This document shows, in pieces, positions 17,328-24,793 of a stretch of 64,000 nt of DNA; position 1 is the first letter of the stretch, and each line of letters starts with the position of its first letter. The notes beneath the pieces are model-generated. The model made no database searches and was not told where the DNA came from. It worked only from the letters and a program-made list of their open reading frames with translations. Origin of the DNA: JAYTJL01 sp964400155. Lineage in GTDB: Bacteria > Patescibacteriota > Saccharimonadia > Saccharimonadales > UBA10212. Position numbers and translations under genes: made by a program. The DNA is taken from the NCBI GenBank assembly GCA_964400155.1, contig CAYNSQ010000001.1, positions 60,923 to 124,922 of the forward strand, given 5' to 3'.

Positions 17328-17678
17328 ATGTTAGCCAAAGAACAAAAAATGTATGTATGGGGATTTATTGCTTCACTAATCTTAACGTTAACTGCTTTTT
17401 GGTTAATTGGCGGCAATTATATAAATGGTAGTCTTGCTATTGCTGTCATAATTTTGCTGGGATTGTTGCAGCTTGCTACACAACTCGTCTTCTTTTTACA
17501 TTTACCGCAAGAACCTAAACCCCGTTGGAACAATATTGCATTTCAGTTTGCGGCTATGGTGGTAGTAATAATTGTTCTTGGTAGTATGTGGATTATGCAA
17601 AACCTTAATTACCATCATGGTCATCAGACAATAAAGTCAGATAGATACATAATCAAAGACGAAGGATACCAACAATAG
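17328..17678 (+). CDS. cyoD: Cytochrome bo3 quinol oxidase subunit IV
   Basis: A small three-helix subunit (about 116 residues) with the LLQLATQLVFFLHLP motif typical of CyoD and GSMWIMQNLNYHH at its end. The start is uncertain: ATG 17328 follows AGGA by 8 nt, while TTG 17310 follows AAGGA (17297-17301) by 8 nt and would add six residues. A TTG at 17286 is less likely. The TAG stop at 17676-17678 overlaps the probable cyoE start. Confidence 0.88.
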   Translation: MLAKEQKMYVWGFIASLILTLTAFWLIGGNYINGSLAIAVIILLGLLQLATQLVFFLHLPQEPKPRWNNIAFQFAAMVVVIIVLGSMWIMQNLNYHHGHQTIKSDRYIIKDEGYQQ

Positions 17679-18535
17679 CTAGCATTGAAGTATACTATCG
17701 GCTCACTAAACCAGGTATTGTTTACGGAAATAGTATAGTCGCTGCGTCAGCTTTTTTTTATGGTACTGAACAGAATTTTAATTTACTGAATTTTCTAGCT
17801 TCAATAATTGGCCTTGCATTTGTAATTGCAAGCGGTTGCGTTTTCAACAACTACACAGATAAACATATCGACAGTATCATGGGACGTACACAAAATCGAG
17901 CACTAGTAAAAAAGCTGATCAATCCGTTACAAGCACTTGTTTTTGGAGGCTTGTTAGGAATTATCGGATTTGCGATGCTTTTAAGTTTAGACAATCAGGT
18001 GGCGTTCTGGGTGGCTTTGTTTGGTTTTATTGTTTATACCACTGTTTATGGCTATGCCAAACGTCATAGCCCCCTTGGAACACTTGTGGGAGCCTTTGCG
18101 GGTGCTGTTCCACCAGTAGTTGGCTACACGGCTGCCTCGGGAGATTTAGATAATAATGCCATATTATTATATGTAATTTTACTGACATGGCAGATGCCAC
18201 ATTTCTATGCTATTGCCATAAAAAGATTAAAAGAATATCAATTTGCAAATATACCAGTATGGCCTGATAAATTCGGTATGAAGTCAACTAAAATAAATAT
18301 GGTGTTTTACGGATGTGGGTTTGTAATTTCTTCTACATCTTTATCCGTTTTTGCAGACGCTGGTTACTTTTACTTATTAGTTATGTTAGCTGTAGGGTTA
18401 TGGTGGTTAATGTTAATTCTGAAAGGATTCAAAACTACAAATAACACCTTATGGGCTGGCCATGTATTCAAACGCTCCCTAAGCGTATTAATGGTTTTTT
18501 CACTTATGATTGCAATCGACAATTTACTAGTTTAG
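17675..18535 (+). CDS. cyoE: Protohaem IX farnesyltransferase with non-canonical start
   Basis: UbiA-family membrane prenyltransferase making haem O for the oxidase. The full-length frame (286 residues with this start; E. coli 296) contains YYRLTKPGIVYGN, then SGCVFNNYTDKHID with the NxxxDxxxD prenyl-diphosphate motif, and further helices. The first ATG is at 17879, after that motif, so it would remove essential residues. Between the in-frame stop at 17642 and 17879 there is no ATG, GTG or TTG. GAAGGA (17661-17666) lies 8 nt before ATA 17675, and ATAG overlaps the cyoD stop as ATGA does elsewhere in the operon. ATT 17684 is the alternative. Confidence 0.88.
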   Translation: MASIEVYYRLTKPGIVYGNSIVAASAFFYGTEQNFNLLNFLASIIGLAFVIASGCVFNNYTDKHIDSIMGRTQNRALVKKLINPLQALVFGGLLGIIGFAMLLSLDNQVAFWVALFGFIVYTTVYGYAKRHSPLGTLVGAFAGAVPPVVGYTAASGDLDNNAILLYVILLTWQMPHFYAIAIKRLKEYQFANIPVWPDKFGMKSTKINMVFYGCGFVISSTSLSVFADAGYFYLLVMLAVGLWWLMLILKGFKTTNNTLWAGHVFKRSLSVLMVFSLMIAIDNLLV

Positions 18536-18544
18536 TTAGGATGT

Positions 18545-18550
18545 TATAAT
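18545..18550 (+). promoter_or_regulatory. -10 box 6 nt before a start codon
   Basis: TATAAT, then TTAGTT, then ATG 18557, with no Shine-Dalgarno; leaderless type. Confidence 0.5.
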
Positions 18551-18556
18551 TTAGTT

Positions 18557-18808
18557 ATGCTTGTTTACTTACACATTGGCTTTGCATTAGCTGGCCTTAT
18601 TATTTCAGGTTATAACTTACTTAGACCTTCGTCCTTCAAGCAGATAGCTGGCTACATTTCAATAATTGCTACGACAATTAGCGGAACCTTCCTAATCATT
18701 ACTACAAATGCTTCGCTTGTTCCGGCATGTCTTAGCGGATTAGCTTATTTATCTGTTGTAAGTTTGTGCTTATTCTTAAGTCATAAAAGACTTCAGTCTA
18801 CAGAGTAG
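18557..18808 (+). CDS. Small membrane protein, about three helices
   Basis: An 83-residue hydrophobic protein with segments near 1-20, 33-50 and 55-76 and a basic tail. I do not recognise the family. It follows cyoE by 21 bp but has its own -10 box, so it may be independent of the oxidase operon. A role in oxidase assembly would be a guess from position only. Confidence 0.65.
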   Translation: MLVYLHIGFALAGLIISGYNLLRPSSFKQIAGYISIIATTISGTFLIITTNASLVPACLSGLAYLSVVSLCLFLSHKRLQSTE

Positions 18809-18878
18809 CACTACATCTTTTAAATGCTTGTGATTATTATTACTACACTTTAATATTCGCCGATCTCAAAATAGGTAG

Positions 18879-18884
18879 TATAAT
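18879..18884 (+). promoter_or_regulatory. -10 box of the HdeD-like gene
   Basis: TATAAT immediately before an in-frame ATG at 18885. The leader then holds AAGGGAG, so translation from 18909 with a short leader is favoured. Confidence 0.45.
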
Positions 18885-18908
18885 ATGCTCATTAATAAGG
18901 GAGTTACT

Positions 18909-19442
18909 ATGCAAGAACAACTTAAGGGTGTGGCTTGGGCGCTAGGTCTTTGGGGGGCTTTATCAGTAATCTTCGGTACGCTAATTGTGGCGTGGCCAGG
19001 CATAACACTAAAAGTTTTCCTGCTTATACTTGGGATTTATCTGTTAGCGAGTGGGGCTGTTTTGGCAGTTGGATCAATAATTAGACGGAACGGGCATTGG
19101 GTTGGTGGAATACTTATGGGAGCCTTGAGCGTAATTGCTGGCCTATACGTATTCGCGCATCCGCAAATTAGCGGTTTGGTGGTTCTGACACTTATTGCAA
19201 TCTGGTCTATCGCTATTGGCGCGTTACAAATTGTGGCAGGTCTAGAAGGTAACAATAACTGGTGGATGGTTGCCTCGGGCGTTATATACACTCTATTTGG
19301 ATTGTATATCTTCGCTAACCCTGCAGGAGGAGCTATAGCGCTAGTATGGTTAATCGGCTTAACTGTTATAGCTGGCGGAATTGTCTCAATCGTCGGTGCT
19401 TTTAAAGTAAATTCGATGGAAAATACCCTAAAACGAGCGTAA
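18909..19442 (+). CDS. HdeD/DUF308 family membrane protein (copy 1)
   Basis: A 177-residue protein with six hydrophobic segments and the DUF308 repeat features: GTLIVAWPGITLKVFLLILGIYLLASG, then GHWVGGILMGALSVIAGLYVFAHP. The family is named after the acid-resistance protein HdeD, but most members are uncharacterised. ATG 18909 is chosen because AAGGGAG lies 5-6 nt upstream; an in-frame ATG at 18885 lacks this. A paralogue is at 22513-23124. Confidence 0.85.
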   Translation: MQEQLKGVAWALGLWGALSVIFGTLIVAWPGITLKVFLLILGIYLLASGAVLAVGSIIRRNGHWVGGILMGALSVIAGLYVFAHPQISGLVVLTLIAIWSIAIGALQIVAGLEGNNNWWMVASGVIYTLFGLYIFANPAGGAIALVWLIGLTVIAGGIVSIVGAFKVNSMENTLKRA

Positions 19443-19461
19443 TCACAAAATTAATATTTAT

Positions 19462-19496
19462 AAAATATCCTGTCAGTGTTGGCAGGGTATTTTTTT
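19462..19496 (+). terminator. Rho-independent terminator after the HdeD-like gene
   Basis: Stem AAAATATCCTGTC (19462-19474) pairs with GGCAGGGTATTTT (19481-19493), including G-U pairs, with a six-base loop and a T run. Confidence 0.8.
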
Positions 19497-19527
19497 AGTT
19501 TGACTGCGCTTATGTTTTAAAATAATC

Positions 19528-19556
19528 TTTACAGTTTGTAATCTTTGCTTTATTAT
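19528..19556 (+). promoter_or_regulatory. Consensus promoter of the LPDTG protein gene
   Basis: TTTACA (19528-19533), exactly 17 nt, TATTAT (19551-19556). The predicted transcript begins near 19563 and has a leader of about 100 nt. Confidence 0.65.
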
Positions 19557-19562
19557 CAACTT

Positions 19563-19661
19563 ATTAAGGTGTTCTTAGCACCTTGGAGGGCTACTCTTGG
19601 ATTACCCAGGGGTGGCTTATTTTATTAACAAACAGGTGGGAACAATAGGAGTACAAGGTTC
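19563..19661 (+). promoter_or_regulatory. Structured 5' leader of the LPDTG protein gene
   Basis: The leader contains a hairpin AAGGTG-TTCTTAG-CACCTT (19566-19584), followed by GGAGGGC and GGGGTGGC segments and an AGGAG-type ribosome binding site about 10 nt before the ATG. I cannot match it to a riboswitch class. Long leaders are the exception in this window, so it may affect mRNA stability or control. Confidence 0.35.
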
Positions 19662-20168
19662 ATGAAAAAATTATTAGTAGCGGTAAGCGCATCAGTACTT
19701 AGCTTAGCATTCGTTCCAGCTGCTGTTATGGCAGAGGACTGTAGCATTTCAGGTACTGGCCCAGGGTCAAGCAACGAGTGTGTCGTTGAAAACACACAAG
19801 AATGTAATGTTGTTAACAATAACGATGTAAATGTTGATAACAACAATAACCAGGACTCAACGAGTGGTGATGCCGGAACAGGCAACAACACTACTGGCGG
19901 TGATGCAAATAGTGGCAATGCAGACAATAACAACGAAACTGATGTTGATATCGACATTGATAATGACGGATGTGTATCAGAAGAAACTTCTACTCCAACT
20001 GAGGGCGGAAAAGGCGGTGGTACAACTACAACCCCACAGGTTGAAGCCGCAACAACCACACTCCCTGACACTGGTGCTGAAATGGTAGCAGTTAGCTTAG
20101 CAACAGCAGTCGTTCTTGGTACTGCCTCAGCAATCGCTACTAAGAAATTTGTCAGTGACGAAAACTAA
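19662..20168 (+). CDS. Secreted LPDTG-anchored, Asn/Gly/Asp-rich surface protein
   Basis: A 168-residue protein with a signal peptide (1-24, cleavage after VMA). The body is low-complexity and rich in Asn, Asp and Gly (about 48-104: VNNNDVNVDNNNN, TSGDAGTGNN, GDANSGNADNNN). The C-terminus has LPDTG (134-138), a hydrophobic span (141-159) and basic KK, the classical sortase sorting signal. Four cysteines (27, 40, 48, 104) could form disulfides. It is probably an abundant cell-surface protein, given its consensus promoter, long leader and strong terminator. No sortase gene is in the window. Confidence 0.85.
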   Translation: MKKLLVAVSASVLSLAFVPAAVMAEDCSISGTGPGSSNECVVENTQECNVVNNNDVNVDNNNNQDSTSGDAGTGNNTTGGDANSGNADNNNETDVDIDIDNDGCVSEETSTPTEGGKGGGTTTTPQVEAATTTLPDTGAEMVAVSLATAVVLGTASAIATKKFVSDEN

Positions 20169-20198
20169 ACACAATAATTAGTTAGTTTTTTATAAATT

Positions 20199-20234
20199 AA
20201 GAACTCGGTGGTAATTTAGCCGAGTTCTTTTTTT
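20199..20234 (+). terminator. Rho-independent terminator of the LPDTG protein gene
   Basis: AAGAACTCGG (20199-20208) pairs with CCGAGTTCTT (20220-20229), with an 11-nt loop and nine T. Confidence 0.92.
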
Positions 20235-20250
20235 GTTAGTGGTTCATCTC

Positions 20251-20261
20251 TATAATATAAT
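20251..20261 (+). promoter_or_regulatory. Double -10 box of pgl-gnd
   Basis: Two overlapping TATAAT boxes (20251-20256 and 20256-20261). The first is 7 nt before GTG 20264, again leaderless type. Confidence 0.5.
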
Positions 20262-20263
20262 AC

Positions 20264-20914
20264 GTGAAATTTATTAAAACTAACTCACCTGATGATGCTG
20301 CATGTTTTGTAGCTGATTTAATAAGTTCTAAAATTTCAAATGACAAGAAAGTACTGTGGTTAGTGCCGGGTGGTTCTGCCTTAACCGTAGCAGTTAAGGC
20401 TTCACAAGCTATACATGGGGTAGATAGTAATTTATTCATTACTCTTACGGACGAAAGACCAGGTCCGGTAGGACATAAAGATTCTAACTGGCAACAACTT
20501 AAAGAAGCAGGTTTTAACTATTTAACTCGTGAGTATTACGAAGTTTTACAAAATCAAGACACATTACAAGAAACCACGGCTTTTGCCGCCTGGTTGGGAC
20601 ACTTTTTTACCAGTGTTGATTTTAAAATCGGACTATTTGGAATTGGTTCGGATGGTCATACGGCAGGCATCTTACCTGGGCAGACATCACCCCGCGGAGC
20701 TTTAGCTGCTTATTATAAAGAAGAAAACAGGGAAAGGATTAGTGTTACACCTTATTTAATCACACAGCTCGACCTAGCAGTTGTCTATGCATTAGGTCTA
20801 GATAAAAAACCAATGCTTGAGTTACTTGCAAATAATACTCCAAATGATCTTCCGCTTTCTAATTTAAAAGCAGCCGGTGAGCTTATCATATATAATGACC
20901 AGATAGAATTATGA
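20264..20914 (+). CDS. pgl: 6-phosphogluconolactonase
   Basis: Hydrolyses 6-phosphogluconolactone in the oxidative pentose phosphate pathway. The 216-residue protein has the VPGGSALTVAVKA loop, the TLTDERPGPVGHKDSNWQQL segment and the catalytic FGIGSDGHTAGILPG motif. The start is GTG at 20264, with no Shine-Dalgarno. It overlaps gnd by 4 bp (ATGA), making one translational unit. Glucose-6-phosphate dehydrogenase is not in the window. Confidence 0.92.
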   Translation: MKFIKTNSPDDAACFVADLISSKISNDKKVLWLVPGGSALTVAVKASQAIHGVDSNLFITLTDERPGPVGHKDSNWQQLKEAGFNYLTREYYEVLQNQDTLQETTAFAAWLGHFFTSVDFKIGLFGIGSDGHTAGILPGQTSPRGALAAYYKEENRERISVTPYLITQLDLAVVYALGLDKKPMLELLANNTPNDLPLSNLKAAGELIIYNDQIEL

Positions 20915-21810
20915 AAATTGCTATACATGGACTTGGACGAATGGGGCAACAAATTGCCCAGAAATTAGCCGAAAACGGTCACGTAGTCGTTGCCCACAAC
21001 AGAAGCAAAGAACCAATTGAAGAAGCATCTAAATTTGGAGCAAAGCCGGCTTACATTAAAGAAGATGTGCTTTCTTCTTTTAGCGAACAACAGTTCGTCA
21101 TGTGGTTAATGCTTCCTGCAGATGTTGTAGATGATGAACTCAATGAATGGTTGAGTCTAGCGCCGAAAGACAGTTTATTTATTGACGGTGGAAACTCAGA
21201 TTACAGAAACACTCAGAAAAGGTCAGGGTTAGTTGCTGAAAAAGGTTCAACTTTACTTGACGTAGGTACCAGTGGAGGCGTTTGGGGATATAAGAACGGC
21301 TTTTCAATGATGGCAGGGGGCGATGAAACAGGATTCAAGTCAATTGAACCAGTTCTTCAGACCCTCGCCCAACCAAATGGTGGTTATCAGTATTTTGGCG
21401 CTTCAGGCAGTGGGCATTTTGTAAAGATGGTTCATAACGCTATAGAATACGGCATGATGGAATCCCTAGCCGAAGGCTATCGAATTTTAAAAGAAGGTCC
21501 TTATAAAGACATAGACCTGGCAAAAGCTGGAGACGTCTGGCAACAGAGTAGTGTTGTAACATCTTGGTTGAATGACCTCACTCGCCAGGTATTGCATGAA
21601 AATCCAGAGTTAGAAGGAATTGAAGGAGTTGTTGCCGAGTCAGGTGAAGCAAGATGGACTTTAGAAACAGCTAAAGAGTTAAATATACCGATGCCTGCAA
21701 TCCAAACATCATTTGACGTACGCCTCGCCAGCCAAAAAGGGGATACTAGTTTTACTACTAAATTACTGGCTGCCATGCGCAATAAGTTTGGTGGACATAA
21801 ACTATACTAA
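20911..21810 (+). CDS. gnd: 6-phosphogluconate dehydrogenase (decarboxylating), short type
   Basis: A 299-residue member of the short GntZ/YqeC-type 6PGDH group. The nucleotide-binding GLGRMG is at residues 7-12; IDGGNSDYRNT, DVGTSGGVWG and GSGHFVKMVHNAIEYGMMESLAEG (substrate site with Lys and Asn) follow. It makes ribulose-5-phosphate, CO2 and reduced cofactor. Cofactor preference cannot be read with certainty. Coupled to pgl by a four-base overlap. Confidence 0.93.
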   Translation: MKIAIHGLGRMGQQIAQKLAENGHVVVAHNRSKEPIEEASKFGAKPAYIKEDVLSSFSEQQFVMWLMLPADVVDDELNEWLSLAPKDSLFIDGGNSDYRNTQKRSGLVAEKGSTLLDVGTSGGVWGYKNGFSMMAGGDETGFKSIEPVLQTLAQPNGGYQYFGASGSGHFVKMVHNAIEYGMMESLAEGYRILKEGPYKDIDLAKAGDVWQQSSVVTSWLNDLTRQVLHENPELEGIEGVVAESGEARWTLETAKELNIPMPAIQTSFDVRLASQKGDTSFTTKLLAAMRNKFGGHKLY

Positions 21811-21875
21811 AACCAAATTTGCATTATTTGCACAGAAGTACTAAAATTTATTTAAACTAAGGAGTTAGGAGACAT

Positions 21876-22511
21876 ATGCAAGAGGTTATTGTTGCGCTTT
21901 TTGCACTAGGCATAGGCTTTTTATTTAGTTTCTATGGCTACAAAGCCATGAGACTACTTTTACCTTTGTGGGGTCTAGTGGCAGGTTATTGGTTGGGTGC
22001 AGAATTAGTAAACGTTATAACAGGTGATGGGTTCTTTGGAACAGCGCTTTCCATTGCTGTAGGTGTTGTATTTGCATTAGTAGGTGCAGTTCTTGCTTAC
22101 TTATTTTATGCAGCCGCAATTGTAATATTTATGGGAATGATAGGATACTGGTTGGGTGCAGGTCTATTGATAGCTGTTGGTGTTGACCCTGGTTTTCTAA
22201 CAGTACTTGTTGGCATTATTGTTGGACTGGCTCTAGCTGGCTTTAGCTTAAGAGTAAGAGCACCAAAATACTTCTTATTGTTCTTTACAGCCCTTGCCGG
22301 AGCAGCACTAATGGTATGCGGTTTGTTACTACTCGGAAATGTTGTTGATTTACCAACTCTAAAAGAAGGTCCAATCAACCTAGTTACCGAACAATCTTGG
22401 ATATGGCAGTTACTGTGGTTAGGAGTAGCTGCAGTCGGATTAACTACTCAATTAGTAAATAGTGAAAAAGAAGAAGTCCTATGGCTTAAGGAATGGGAAG
22501 TAGGTAAATAA
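21876..22511 (+). CDS. DUF4203-like polytopic membrane protein
   Basis: A 211-residue protein with about seven hydrophobic segments. Glycine-rich helices (FYGYKAMRLLLPLWGLVAGYWLGAELV) and the alternating spans resemble the DUF4203/TM7S3-TM198 family; function unknown. A good AGGAG site lies about 18 nt and another AGGAG about 5 nt before ATG 21876. It ends 1 nt before the next membrane gene, so the two are co-transcribed. Confidence 0.72.
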   Translation: MQEVIVALFALGIGFLFSFYGYKAMRLLLPLWGLVAGYWLGAELVNVITGDGFFGTALSIAVGVVFALVGAVLAYLFYAAAIVIFMGMIGYWLGAGLLIAVGVDPGFLTVLVGIIVGLALAGFSLRVRAPKYFLLFFTALAGAALMVCGLLLLGNVVDLPTLKEGPINLVTEQSWIWQLLWLGVAAVGLTTQLVNSEKEEVLWLKEWEVGK

Positions 22512-22512
22512 T

Positions 22513-23124
22513 ATGGCAAAGAAAACCACACATCACTTACATAGTGAAATTAATTTTGGAAAGGTCGTACCCGACCCTAAACTTAGCAATGATACTTGGT
22601 GGCTTTGGCTGATAAGGGGAATTGCACTGCTTGCATTCGGTTCCGTTGCACTTTTCTGGCCAGGAATAACATTATACGTACTTGCTTTTTTGTTTAGCTT
22701 ATACATTGTTATTTCAGGTATTGTAGATGTAATTGTAGGACTCAGAAGTTTAGGGCATGGCGGATCATGGTTCTTAAAGGCACTGTGGGGTATAGCTCAA
22801 ATTGGTGTTGGCGTGTATATCATCAACCATGGTCAAACAATATTAATAGCAACATTCATTCTACTAATGGGCCTATCCTTCATATTTCAGGGAATAGTAG
22901 AACTAGTGGCATACTTTAAATCCTCAACTGATGTAGGATCTCGTGGTTGGTTAATTTTTGGTGGTATTTTAAGCCTCATTGCCGGCATTGTTATTCTACG
23001 CCAACCAGCCGTAGGCGGATTAGCGTTTGTCTGGATACTTGGTTTTTACGGAATCCTAGGAGGTGCTACAAGTATTGCAGTTGCACTTGGTCTTCGCGGT
23101 GGCAATAACAGATTGGCTGTTTGA
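22513..23124 (+). CDS. HdeD/DUF308 family membrane protein (copy 2)
   Basis: A 203-residue paralogue of the protein at 18909-19442, sharing FWPGITLYVLAFLFSLYIVISGIVDVIVGL and a second repeat AGIVILRQPAVGGLAFVWILGFYGILGG. It has six hydrophobic segments and a soluble N-terminal stretch of about 30 residues with two histidine-rich turns. The role is unknown, with a stress link suggested only by the family name. Starts 1 nt after the preceding stop. Confidence 0.85.
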   Translation: MAKKTTHHLHSEINFGKVVPDPKLSNDTWWLWLIRGIALLAFGSVALFWPGITLYVLAFLFSLYIVISGIVDVIVGLRSLGHGGSWFLKALWGIAQIGVGVYIINHGQTILIATFILLMGLSFIFQGIVELVAYFKSSTDVGSRGWLIFGGILSLIAGIVILRQPAVGGLAFVWILGFYGILGGATSIAVALGLRGGNNRLAV

Positions 23125-23133
23125 GAATATTAA

Positions 23134-23457
23134 ATGGTGGGTCGAATGAATCGTAATTCACAATTAGTAGCAGCAGCCATTATGCTTGCTATTTGGCTTG
23201 GTATTGGTACTGTAGTTTTTCATCATCTTGAAAAATGGACCTGGATACAATCACTTTATTTTTCAACCACTACACTAACTACTATAGGCTATGGCGACTT
23301 ACATCCTACAACTGACTTAAGCAGACTGGTTGATGTTTTTTACATGATTACAGGTGTCATCACAGTGTTATCTGCATTTACTATAATTGGTACTACAAGA
23401 CTTGAAGTAAGAGCCAAGCAAATTGAGCAACGCCGAGAAAAAGACCCCAAAAGTTAA
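23134..23457 (+). CDS. Two-helix potassium-channel-like protein
   Basis: A 107-residue protein with TM1 (about 10-28), a pore helix and selectivity filter TTIGYGDLHPT (about 48-58), and TM2 (about 65-90), the minimal Ion_trans_2 channel unit. The filter TIGYGD is a normal K+ type. The short charged tail carries no RCK domain. The start could be ATG 23134 or ATG 23146. It lies 9 nt after the HdeD-like gene, in the same membrane-protein operon. Confidence 0.87.
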   Translation: MVGRMNRNSQLVAAAIMLAIWLGIGTVVFHHLEKWTWIQSLYFSTTTLTTIGYGDLHPTTDLSRLVDVFYMITGVITVLSAFTIIGTTRLEVRAKQIEQRREKDPKS

Positions 23458-23500
23458 ATAAAAAACTTAGATCTGAAATTGATAAAAAATATACTTTAGA

Positions 23501-24781
23501 CTACTTTTTAGTTTTCGTATTGCTGGCAAGTAATTCTATGCCTGCAAGTAGCAACAGCGCAAGGCTAGCAAATACTAAAATCCTAGTTGGAGTTAACTGA
23601 ACTCTTAACATCACTACGGTTAGTAGGAGCAAGCCAAAGACACGTAGAGCATGTTTTGTCTTACCGACCCATAAAGTAATGCTATTTTCTTTACTAAAAA
23701 GCGCACTGTGGGCTTTACCCTGGAAAAGTAATTGAAGTCTATCTCGCAAGTTTGTAGCAACTTTTGTTGGACCGCTTAAGAAGGCAGCTAGGAACACCAC
23801 TAATGACAAAGTCATTATAGTTACACTTTGTAATACAAATGGTTGGAAGATGATTCCTGCCGCACTACGAGCAGCCGATTGATATTCCGGCATTACATTA
23901 TTTGCAATTAATGCAGTAGCTATGCGCAGACCTAGCAGAGTTACCAGCATCAACACAGCAAACATAACACTAAGAATTATCAACATTCTTCGTTTGTTAT
24001 GTGACAACCAAATCGCACCAGCACTTAATACGACAATTAGACCGAGACTTAAATACTTAAATGTATTAATATTGCTACTAATAAAATGAAGTGCTTTTAG
24101 TTTGTTAGATTCTAATATTGTGATTTGACCCACTTTGTCAGGTAATTTTTTGCCTGACAATAAGCTTAGCTTTGTGTCTTCTAGGTTAGATGTCAACTGC
24201 TGAAAAACTTCGTTTAAGTTTATTACTCCATCTTGACCCTGCGGCGAGTTAGCTAATTTTAAAAGATCATCATGAGCTTTTACATTAACCTTTATCCATA
24301 CGCTTTGAAATTTTTCTGATGCCAGTATTTTGTTTATTGACTCCTGAGTAAATGTCTTAAGTCTTGTAGTTAATGTCGGAGCCAAGAAGTCTGCCTTGGG
24401 TGGTAAGACACTGGTTATTATTCCTTCAACATCATTGTTATCAAATATCCGGTTTGTAGTGTAGAAAGATAATGCTTGCTGGATTTCTGGGTCCTTTATT
24501 AGATTGGTCGTAACTTTTTGGTATTGTTGAGAGTCAACTACTGTGCGAGCACCCCAAAAAAGGGTGTTACAAACTAGTAATAATGCACCGGCGAAACCAG
24601 CTAAAAGTACAATCGCAAGTGCCCGCCAAGTCTTCCCGAAAGCACCATTCTTATCTATGGATTCAGAATCAACAGCTAGTTTATGCTTTAGTTTTTTATT
24701 TTCGGTTTTTAGGGCTTGGTTGTTCTTTTTTAGCTTATCCATTTGTGACTCTTTTCTGGACTTAGTATAATTGTTTGCCAT
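23501..24781 (-). CDS. Large membrane protein with N-terminal coiled coil, actinobacterial-type
   Basis: A 426-residue protein. Residues 5-45 are charged and heptad-like (MDKLKKNNQALKTENKKLKHKL). TM1 is near 52-75, followed by an extracytoplasmic domain (about 80-240) with the ARTVVDSQQYQKVTTNLIKDPEIQQAL segment, which resembles a family of uncharacterised actinobacterial membrane proteins. Several more TM helices follow (245-345, 380-420). Function unknown. It is 12 nt downstream of the AI-2E gene on the same strand. Confidence 0.75.
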   Translation of the reverse strand: MANNYTKSRKESQMDKLKKNNQALKTENKKLKHKLAVDSESIDKNGAFGKTWRALAIVLLAGFAGALLLVCNTLFWGARTVVDSQQYQKVTTNLIKDPEIQQALSFYTTNRIFDNNDVEGIITSVLPPKADFLAPTLTTRLKTFTQESINKILASEKFQSVWIKVNVKAHDDLLKLANSPQGQDGVINLNEVFQQLTSNLEDTKLSLLSGKKLPDKVGQITILESNKLKALHFISSNINTFKYLSLGLIVVLSAGAIWLSHNKRRMLIILSVMFAVLMLVTLLGLRIATALIANNVMPEYQSAARSAAGIIFQPFVLQSVTIMTLSLVVFLAAFLSGPTKVATNLRDRLQLLFQGKAHSALFSKENSITLWVGKTKHALRVFGLLLLTVVMLRVQLTPTRILVFASLALLLLAGIELLASNTKTKK

Positions 24782-24793
24782 GTTAATTGTATC

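Noticed and set aside
17645..17878. cyoE as a truncated pseudogene
   Set aside because: The upstream frame is fully open and encodes the conserved N-terminal motifs, with a good ribosome binding site. Only the start codon is unusual.
19625..20071. Minus-strand open frame opposite the LPDTG gene
   Set aside because: It is a Ser/Val/Pro-rich reversal of the Asn/Gly/Asp-rich protein, whose promoter, signal peptide and terminator are all on the plus strand.
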